A stretch of 64,000 nt of DNA, from assembly GCF_026230105.1 (NCBI RefSeq), contig NC_079483.1, forward strand, positions 3,217,312 to 3,281,311, given 5' to 3'. Below the pieces are notes generated by a model that saw only the letters and a list, made by a program, of their open reading frames with translations, was not told the origin of the DNA and searched no databases. Positions 56,170 through 64,000 of this stretch are shown here, piece by piece (position 1 is the first letter of the stretch; each line of letters opens with the position of its first letter). Source of the DNA: Diorhabda sublineata. Lineage: Eukaryota; Arthropoda; Insecta; Coleoptera; Chrysomelidae. The translations under genes were made by a program, and so were the position numbers.

Positions 56170-57420
56170 TAGACCTACAAAAAAAAAGAAAGTTATTCGA
56201 AAGAAGATGGTGGATGACTCAAATACATACACGTACAAAGACGTACATATGTCTGTCTTGCCAGAAGCACACTGGCCAGCAGCCATGAATAAGGATGTGG
56301 ACGTGTGAACAACGCACTAACCCTTTGTCGCGGGACAAAATTTCGTCTCCGATCGAACAGCCGTGAATGCGCGTGATCTCGCCATAAGCATCCACATTTA
56401 CGGAGCTTCACTAATATGGAGACGCCATTACGATATGCTCGAGTTGAAGATATGAACTAAGAATTATTTGTTATTAATTATTTAACGATATGAAGAAAAT
56501 CAATCTTCCCTGTCATGTTGTTGTTGCTACGACTAATCTACTACTACAATTATCATAATCGTAGTTTTTCTGCTATAACTATTGAAACAAATAACTGAGG
56601 TCCCAATCCATCTTATTTGTACCAGCTTCTACAATATATTATGAATGTTGTAAGCAATATTTGAAGTGATCACATCAATTCACATGAAGAAAACAACGTC
56701 CTTCATAGAGTAATTTACTACATTGAAATTTGCTGGCACCCTTTCTTATCAACTAGATTCAAATCTATGCTGGAGGCTCTTGCTTGACAACTATTTATGA
56801 ATCCCTGTTGGATTAATAAAATTAGAACAATTGTAAACCAGATAATCATTATCTGAGTAATATCTTTATAAAAAATTGAACAGAAAAAAATATTGACAGT
56901 TTCTGCATTTGTTAAAATTACCGAAAATGTTTCACGAATATGTTACTATTTTGTTTTACCAATTTAGATGAATTGTGCTAAGATTTTTCATGATTTAACA
57001 TTAGAGAGAGAAAAGAGAAAAGCGGAGACAGTGAAATGAAGAAGCTATTCGAAAAACTGAACCACTAGCAACATATAATTTGTGGAAAACGACGAGGCAT
57101 CTGTATAAAATCTATCTTTAATTGCGAATATTTCCGAAATCACAAATGAAATAGGATATATTTGGTTTGAAAAGTAAAAATACATGAACGTAGCCGTGTC
57201 TTGGTTTGCCGTACAATTTTAGAAATAAAATGGGAACTAGTCACCACCTTTTAAGGGTAATATTTTGGAAAAGGGTGAGCTAGGGAGATTTTGTTTTGGG
57301 AAAGCTCATCTTAATTTCATACAAGCAATCACCTCCTGAATTTCGTCGACGAAATTATAATCATAATTTCATAAATTTCATAAGAGCTGACCAAAAAAAT
57401 GAAGAGAGTAGTAACTTTGA
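56170..57420. other. non-coding stretch, nothing recognised
   Basis: Overlapping open frames at 56123-56308 and 56193-56411 on opposite strands have no domain resemblance. No transposon ends seen. Confidence 0.35.
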
Positions 57421-57424
57421 TACA

Positions 57425-58305
57425 ATACGAGGATATATTGAAAAATTATTAGCCTACTATCCAACCAAACAAAATTTCAATGACAAAATATGTTATTACG
57501 CAACATATTCTCAGCGTACCTGCAACGTCTCTAGACCTTTCCTGTAGAGTGGTTATCAATGTCGAATAGTAATCTCCAGTTATTGTTCTACCCTTATTCA
57601 AAAAATCAATCATGATTACTCCATGGCAATCCCAAAAAATTGAAGCAAAAACTTTTCCAGTAGATTTTTGAACACGAACCAGAGTGACGCCATTCCATCG
57701 ATTGATGCTTCGTTTCTGAATCGTAGAAATGCGCCTAAGTCTCATCCATAATAACAATTTGGTTTAAAAAGTCTATCTACATCGTTTTCAAATTGATCAC
57801 AGATCAAACGCGATGCCTCTACCCTTGCACGCTTTGGTCAACATTCAAACATTTGGGGATCCATTTTGCAGCAATTTTTCTCATCTCCAAATTGACGTGA
57901 ACTATATGATAAACGCATTCTTATGATTTATTCAGTGGTTCAGATATTCGTTTTAGTCCAATTCGACGGTCTGATAAAATAATGTCATGAACTGGATCGA
58001 TATTTTCGGGGACTGACACATAAACTGGTCTTCCCGATCGGTCATCATATTCAATGGAAAATTTACCTCTTTTGAAGCTTGCAGTTAAATACAGGTACTT
58101 GATGATGGCTCGATACTCCAATTTTTCGATATGCACAATTTCGGTGGACATCTTTTTTCTTTTAATTTATTGTGTAACTCTGGTTCACTTTTTTGACGTC
58201 AAACTTTACAATGACACTTCTAATAAGTTCTGTTCGTTGCGATGGTAACGAAATATTTTGTTTATGCATGGAACTGGTCTAGGCTAACTAGATATCAATA
58301 CATAC
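57425..58305 (-). mobile_element. mariner copy B of family M3, internally deleted, with ends
   Basis: The minus-strand gene starts at 58151 (MSTEIVHIEKLEYRAIIKYL). It skips about 30 codons present in copy A (KG...TVKNW) and continues SFKRGKFSIEYDDRSGRPVY, VSVPENIDPVHDIILSDRRI. After a frame break, the frame 57757-57449 reads MLLWMRLRRISTIQKRSINR, VRVQKSTGKVFASIFWDCHG and MIDFLNKGRTITGDYYSTLI. It then runs into the end, so the second and third catalytic regions are deleted. The left end (57426-57475, ttattagcctactatccaac) and the right end (tggaactggtctaggctaac) form diverged inverted repeats. Confidence 0.75.
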
Positions 58306-58309
58306 ATAC

Positions 58310-59490
58310 ACACATATATAGAGCAACGACTCGACTATTTAATTCTCGTATTATCTAAGAATGTCTATCAAAGATATTGATGAAATTTAATGAATTTGAG
58401 TTTTCTAATCAGTTTACTTTCAATGATTTCAAGATATTTTTATCATCTTGACGTAACCACCCTGGAGATACGCTCTGGGACATTATCGTGCATCCCAAGC
58501 ACGTGCTACTAAAGCATGCGCAGTTAATATCGTTTTTAATGGTAAATCCATACTGGAACATCGGGAATATGCCACAGGAATTCGGGAAACAACAGCCAAC
58601 GTGGACGTGGAACGTGAATTGTGGATAACAAGGGAAACTATAATGAAGTAATCGACGTTGTTATTGTCTAGTCTTTATTTCGATTCATTCTCCTCACTAT
58701 GCTACTCGATAAACTTTTATAAATATAATCAACTCCATTTATTACACCATAAAGTAGAGCTATGTAATGATTACAGGGCACGTTGTTTGTAATGGCGGTT
58801 ATTTATTGAATTTAAGAAATCCTTAAAATTTTTTTTATCAGCTCTTTTCTGGATCTTTCATCATATTCCATATTTTGATTAACAAAGTTCATTAGACCGA
58901 TTGGGTGCGTTATCGATCCTGGGAACCGGTATCGTTTATTAATGTAATGCGGCATATGAAAATTGCAAATGTTTAAGATTTACGAAACGATTATCTTCAT
59001 TAATTTTGGTTTGTTTCAAACGCTAAAGATAGCAATATACGTACTTCAGTCTTCTGAAACTTCCGGTTACAGCGGAAATGGACCCAAACTTCGTTATTTT
59101 AAACAGAATGCTACGGTTTTTATTAAATTTTTGGAATTCAAATATGAATTTCAGTTATACAATATCTTCTTATTAGGACTATAAAAACTATCAACGATAT
59201 CAGTTCGTTAAGCTGATATACTGGAACTGAAGTTTTCAAGAAGCGTATGAATGTTACTTGTTCACGTATTCTTAGTAGCTTTGGAAAGAGATGAAAGTGT
59301 AGCCAAAGCAAAGACGACTGGTTATTACAAAGAATCCGGTCAATTATTTGTATTAAATATTTGTACATTTAAATTTGTTTGAATCGTAGTTCAGTTTGCG
59401 ATATTCATATTAAATTTTAAATTTTATGCCTCTATTATTATTAACTATTCAAATTCATTCATTACTCTAAATAACCATTTACTACCGACT
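58310..59490. other. unassigned stretch with a possible coding remnant
   Basis: At 58463-58650 the plus strand has about 60 open codons (GHYRASQARATKACAVNIVF, EHREYATGIRETTANVDVER) ending in TAA, in a locally GC-richer segment. I do not recognise it. The rest, including the 73- and 76-codon frames near 59 kb, has no support. Confidence 0.3.
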
Positions 59491-59494
59491 GAAC

Positions 59495-60377
59495 TCTTCA
59501 TTAATTTTGGCCATTGCCATAACGGATGTATGAGCTGCTGAATTGTCTTTCTTCTTAGCCGAATGTGGCCGTTTTTGTTTGATTTCGTCGCAAAAACATC
59601 GCAATAAGTTCACATGATACTCGCCGTTGATAGTTGCTGGATATTCTAAGATTTTCAATGAAAATTATTCCATGTGCATCCCAAAAAACTGACGCCATAA
59701 CCTTGCCTGCATATGGAATGGTTTTAGCCTTCTTTGGAGCTGGTTTCCCTTTTCAGTATATTGTTTTGATCGTTTTTTTGTATTGGGTATGAAGTTATGG
59801 ACCCATGTTTCATGTATGGTTATGAAACGTTACAAAAATCGGCTTCATTTCTATGAAACATTGCCAAACACTTTATTATTTTCATGATGCTGTTTTTGCT
59901 TTATTTTGAGCAAACGCGGCCGGCACCCATCTTGCGTACAGCTATCTCATGTCAAATTTTCAGTTAATATTACACTCTTTGAAATACCTACTATATCTTC
60001 TAGCTCGCGCACTTTCAGTAGATGATCATCCAGTACCGCTTCGTGGATTTTCTTCAACATTTCTGGAGTCATCACCTCATTTGGTCGACCACTGTGATGC
60101 TGGTCTTGGGAAGTCGTACGCCCTCATTTAAACTCTGCTACACAATATTTCCTACCATTCAAATAAAACTATTGTTTCACATAATTATTTTTTTTTCATG
60201 TTTACAAATTCACTGAAAACTTGCCTTATTGATGGCTGCCGAAAAATACTAAACAACGTTTCGTCTTCAAACTTGAAACTTTTGCTGTATGGATTATGTA
60301 CTTTCTAATACAGTGGTATTTTTCAAGCAACTATCGCCATCTCTAGGTCAGGCCAGGTACTTCTGGAACCATCCTAG
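59495..60377 (-). mobile_element. mariner of family M1 (vertumnana-like), 3'-truncated
   Basis: The right end, read back, is ctaggatggttccagaagta, a close match to both ends of 15381-15808, with TA at 60378-60379. Reading leftward the minus strand encodes an N-terminal region with MMTPEMLKKIHEAVLDD-type helix-turn-helix sequence (about 60080-59990). WVHNFIPNTKKRSKQY is near 59770, VMASVFWDAHGIIF-type sequence near 59690, and INGEYHVNLLRCFCDEIKQK near 59600. It breaks off at AKINEEF near 59500, just short of the third catalytic Asp. The left end and C-terminus are lost, so the copy cannot be autonomous. Several frame changes are present. Confidence 0.75.
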
Positions 60378-60379
60378 TA

Positions 60380-61090
60380 CTTCTACAGGTTTGAGAAAGA
60401 TGTGGTTTTGTTAACCATTGTAATCAACTTTTAAGTTTATGCTTTATCCTATCAATATTTTTTTCAATTCTTCAATTCTTCCAATTGTTCAGTTTATCTA
60501 GATTTCTTCTTTGTTTTTTGTTTTTCTTCGACCACATAATATTTGACGTGTACTATTCAGATTATCACTAATGATTTTAGTAATTTTTCATACCTTGTAT
60601 GAACGAGTAAATCTTCTGAATTCTATACTTTCGCTAATATATCAACACAAGTGGTAGTAATTCACTTGGAAAGTAAAACGAGCATATGTTGGTGGTAAGT
60701 CTGACCGGAAGTCATTTATCTGGCAATTCCTGAAATATTCCCAGGTTAATATAATTAATGCGAATAATTCGCTGTTTTCCAACGAATTCCAGAGAAACTT
60801 TCCGAACTCGATATGTAACGTGTGCGGCCGCAGTAAAAAGGTTCAAGGTACCGTAACGTTGGTAATTAGTGCCGCCAGCACTTTTATTTTCGCAAGAAAA
60901 TGACAGAAAGAGTAATGACTGATTTCATTCCTACTTAACCTAATGCTCTTTATTAATAGTATTAGTAATTTATTTTATATGTACTTACAAATTGTTTATT
61001 TTGATTTTCCCTATTGAAAGTTTTTTACAGACTAAAACACGTCCGCTCCGTTTATAAACAAAATAAAAACGTGGAAGAAAATAAAAGTAA
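60380..61090. other. non-coding stretch, nothing recognised
   Basis: A small GC-richer patch at 60820-60890 (gtgtgcggccgcag) interrupts AT-rich sequence. No gene or repeat structure is supported. Confidence 0.35.
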
Positions 61091-61099
61091 GAAATAAAG

Positions 61100-61475
61100 C
61101 AAAGTACGGACCAAACCTAGAAATTTCAGAGCGGTAAGAGACGGATTAAGTGCATTAGATGCGGAAGAGCCTCAGGAAACGTTATGAACAAAAATTGAAA
61201 ATTGCATTTGTGTAGGGGAAAAATGCATCTCCAGAAGTGCATCCCCATTGGGTAAATTTCGATTTTACCACTCGGAAGGTAATATTTTCCAGGCTATAGA
61301 TTTCTAATTTTCCAATCTTTCGAGATGCACTTTCCAAAATGCATTTTTCCTCTTCTCTCATTCATAATTTTGTTCATATAATTTACTCAGACTCTTCCGA
61401 ATCGAATGCTCTTTATTGCATCTCGTGGTACTGCTCAGAAATTCCTAGGTTCTATGCTTCATTTCCCCGACATGA
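61100..61475. mobile_element. large foldback element (two ~140-bp inverted arms)
   Basis: The left arm (about 61110-61242: cctagaaatttcagagcggt, gcggaagagcctcaggaaac, ggggaaaaatgcat) is matched in inverted order by the right arm (61325-61470: aaatgcatttttcctcttct, actcagactcttccgaatcg, ctcagaaattcctagg). The arms are about 70-75% identical around a roughly 85-bp centre. There is no coding potential. It adjoins, and may have disrupted, a hAT remnant on its right. Confidence 0.7.
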
Positions 61476-61479
61476 AGTC

Positions 61480-62000
61480 GATTTTGTAGCATCTTCCTAT
61501 TTAATGTAATCGTCTTCGTTATCAACAACATGTTGCCATTTAGTGTGTAACTTTTTAACGCAATTTCAACATCACTAAAATTTTCAACAGCTAGTGCAAA
61601 GTTTGTCAATTCCTAAATTTTCTCCTTCAGTTGAAGAACCAAATTTTGAGATAAATCATTTATTCTTGAAACAACAGTGTTTCTTGAGAACGAATTATTT
61701 TGATATTGACTTTTGAGATGGAAATAAAATATCGATAACTTTCAACATACAGTGAAAGGTTTTGATCTTTTCGCGATTTCTAATGCAATATTAAAATTTG
61801 ATTTCAGGGCATCTTCGCTCTCTGTATTAGCTTTAGTAAGCATCGATTATTGACCTTGAAGTTTAGATTTTAAAGATGACAATGTGTCGATTCTAATTTT
61901 TTGGTGTAACAATCCAATTTTGACTTATGGTTCGTATCATAGTGTCTCTTCAAATTAAACTTTTGACAAACAGCGACTACGTCGCAGTACCATTAAAATC
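61480..62000 (-). pseudogene. hAT transposase N-terminal remnant (ZBED/GTF2IRD2-like)
   Basis: The minus strand, over several frames, reads VCQKFNLKRHYDTNHKSKLD (a BED-type Cys/His pair region, near 61960), then LKSKLQGQ and SMLTKANTESEDALKSNFNI, ALEIAKRSKPFT near 61810, then SFSRNTVVSRINDLSQNLVL, QLKEKI near 61680, and ELTNFALAVENFSDVEIALK near 61600. In the last part the expected DES(T/S)D is missing. The order matches the N-terminal half of hAT transposases of the ZBED or GTF2IRD2 type. It differs from the element at 31136-34048. Stops and frame changes are many. Confidence 0.6.
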
Positions 62001-62168
62001 CTTCTCCAATCGTATCGCTTCGATTACTTCACTCAACTAACTCACGTCGCGCAGTCGCTTTGAGCTCATTATTTTTATTCTCAGAAAACCAATAACACCC
62101 TACAAGGTATGTTTTTAAATCAAATACGGTAAAGTTTGATTTTATAATAAATTCTATTCTTGTTCAAC

Positions 62169-62465
62169 TTAACTTGAAAGTTCAAAAAAAAGTAAGAATT
62201 TTGTTATCATGAGACAGTTGTCTCTCATTTTTTTTTCTGTTTGGATTGCTCTTTTTAATAGGTAGTGAGCAGCCCACAGTTCATCGAAGATCGTATTCTG
62301 AGACCCACAAGTATTATATTCGTCTTTTTCCAGTTGTTCATAGATAGCTAGATTTTTTTGCTCCAATACCTGATTAAATATTTCAATGCTGTATGGGCTT
62401 TCATCATCTGCAGCGCATGTTTCCTTGTATACTATACGGTCTTGAAAGGCACAGGTTCCAAACAT
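62169..62465 (-). other. unassigned 98-codon open frame
   Basis: An uninterrupted minus-strand frame begins MFGTCAFQDRIVYKETCAAD and includes YNTCGSQNTIFDELWAAHYL, LKRAIQTEKKMRDNC. Its composition looks protein-like with five Cys, but I recognise no domain and see no splice borders. It may be a transposon accessory region or chance. Confidence 0.25.
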
Positions 62466-62529
62466 AATTTAGGTACTTTAATCTCGGCAACTTGTACGAG
62501 TGGATTCTCAGTGGTAGTGGGTTATAATC

Positions 62530-63140
62530 CCAAGAAATGATTTATAATTACAAAAGGCAAGTCCTGGCATATGCAGATGACGTAATGCTCATAACCAGAG
62601 CAAAACAGGAACAAATGTTCTTTCTACTTGAAAGTTTGAAGTTTGAAGACGAAAATAAATAATTCGACAAGATATTAGCAAGCGGCAATAAAACAGTTGT
62701 AGGTCTATGAAACCTATTAAGGTCCAAAAATAACTCAAAGGTAGTGAAGCTAATGCTGGGTCATGAATAAGAAAGAGGAAAACAGGCTAAATGCATGGAA
62801 GTGAGGAGTGTTAAGAAGAAGTTTTGGAGGGATGCGAGTTGAACAAGATAATAAGGAAGAAGAACTAATGCGGAGATTGAAATTTTATAAGACAAATAAA
62901 ACGTTGGTTGGGGTATATCACCAGAATGGAAGAAAACAGATGGGTAAAAAGAGACTTAACAAGTGGAGAAGGTGCAAAAAAAGAAGAGGGCGACCTAGTA
63001 GAAAATGGCCAGATGCATGTAAGGAAGACTTACAGAAGTTAGTGCGAATTGACGCACTGCAACCATGAACAAAAGAAGTTGGAGAAAAGCAATAGAAAGA
63101 CTTCAAGCAGTAAGACCTGCTATATATATTTATATATAAA
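62530..63140 (+). mobile_element. LINE 3' end with YADD box (RTE-like)
   Basis: The plus strand reads YKRQVLAYADDVMLITRAKQ, EQMFFLLESLKFE (62540-62660), the YADD catalytic box and following helix. A gap follows in which the RT thumb is deleted. Then come 62808-63068 with EEELMRRLKFYKTNKTLVGV, and in a neighbouring frame WLGYITRMEENRWVKR-like sequence, then KRRGRPSRKWPDACKEDLQK. The GRP.(R/K)(R/K)W..A...DL motif is the usual C-terminal signature of RTE-type LINEs. NKRSWRKAIERLQAVRPA follows before a TATATA-rich tail (63120-63140). It is 5'-truncated and internally deleted. Confidence 0.7.
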
Positions 63141-64000
63141 TATGCCCCGGCAAACTTGATATTTTCCTAGTCATCATCGAGGAATTACTGGAAGGAGCTA
63201 TCTCATTACTTATTTCCACTTTGGTAAATTGTTTTCGCACATCAGAAGAGTTATAACCCTTTCTTTGATGATCCCACGTCATCTTTGACCAGAATTTCTT
63301 AAACACACTTTTTCTAAATTCGGTTATTTTGGATCATTGTCCCGTTTTCGCTTTCAAACATTAGTTTCACACCGTGGTTTTAATATTCTCTGTTTTAATA
63401 CTCATTTTTATTCCATTGCTTTTCATTTTCACATTTTGTTATATTAGTTAAATTTGTTCTGTAGTATTTCTTTTGTTTTTATTTCTATTGTTATATCTTC
63501 TTGTTTGAATATTTTTATACCAATTACATAACCCAAAATCCTTTTTTGTCTTGCTCATATGGTTTAAAAATTTTCGTACTCACAGGGTTTGGAAGTATGT
63601 GATCAACATTAACCCTCTGATCGGGATATCTTTTTGTATGGAACATCAGTCATAATGACGGCTATGTCTGGAAAGACAATTTATTATTAGTTGTTTTTTT
63701 TTGTGGGAAATTTAATTTTTGTCAATCAAAGTTTCCTTTTCAGTAACTACTTGGGATATTAATTTAGGACAAAACTAGAACGTCAAAACGAATTTATATT
63801 GCAATTAATAAAAAAAAAACTTGAACAGTCGTATCACTTTGTTACAAAAGTAGGCATCTTTCTAGTTACGTGACTAGTAGTTACAATCTCTCTCATTTCG
63901 TTTGGTAAGGCACTAATAAGATATCTGAGAACAAAACAAGAAGAAAAAAACAGTAAACTAATGAAATCACATAGGTTGGTACGAAAAACTACTTTTAAGA
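63141..64000. other. AT-rich stretch, nothing recognised
   Basis: No coding region, inverted ends or tandem repeats are supported up to the window edge. Confidence 0.4.

Noticed and set aside
1..64000. A novel intact biological system such as a virus, CRISPR array or toxin locus
   Set aside because: All recognisable coding apart from the five-exon gene belongs to decayed insect transposons. There are no CRISPR-type spaced repeats and no clustered viral structural genes.

Overview
This is a eukaryotic, almost certainly insect, nuclear sequence. It is AT-rich, has spliced coding exons with GT..AG borders, and is crowded with decayed transposons typical of insects: several mariner lineages, a Tc1-like element, piggyBac, hAT, Helitron, PIF/Harbinger-like MITEs, and RTE, R4/Dong, R1, CR1 and RNase-H-bearing non-LTR retrotransposons. 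A beetle-like genome would fit, but that is inference. I see no rRNA, no credible intact tRNA, no CRISPR and no bacterial operon structure.

The one well-supported host gene is on the minus strand between about 17.5 and 7.9 kb. Five exons (17394-17533, 14756-15171, 12903-13116, 11499-11761, 7874-8073) join in a single open frame of 411 codons. Each has a good donor and acceptor and every junction phase matches. The protein starts with a clear ATG, is Ser/Asn/Lys/Arg-rich and probably largely disordered, and I do not recognise it. Its introns hold a minisatellite (10.66 kb), a five-copy 165-bp satellite (13.5-14.2 kb), MITEs and mariner copies. Its 3' end is uncertain: either a TGA right at an acceptor near 7.38 kb, or exons beyond the left edge.

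Layout, left to right. 0-7 kb: a mariner remnant and two R4/Dong-like retroelement pieces head to tail in TTA repeats. 7-17.5 kb: the host gene. 17.8-19.4 kb: Helitron remnant and a PIF/Harbinger-like MITE. 19.5-22.5 kb: an element with 61-bp inverted ends, split by an RNase-H-bearing non-LTR fragment. 22.7-24.6 kb: a hAT fragment and a TACAGGG-type mariner relative. 25-27 kb: non-coding repeat modules, a foldback MITE and a palindromic repeat. 30.3-31 kb: CR1-like fragment. 31.1-34.05 kb: a near-complete but mutated hAT element with target duplication and inverted ends. 34-37.5 kb: a long-period repeat split by a reverse-strand RTE copy. 39-42.4 kb: a forward RTE copy flanked by mariner-type fragments. 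43.8-50.2 kb: mariner, two piggyBac copies, Tc1-like, and two more mariner pieces. 51.3-52.7 kb: R1-like and gag-like fragments. 55-60.4 kb: three mariner copies. 61-63.1 kb: a large foldback element, a hAT remnant and a LINE 3' end.

No transposase or reverse transcriptase here looks intact; all carry stops, frameshifts or deletions. The window is best read as one host gene in a graveyard of nested transposons, where the best-preserved evidence is element ends and target duplications. Coordinates of decayed elements are approximate to a few tens of bases.
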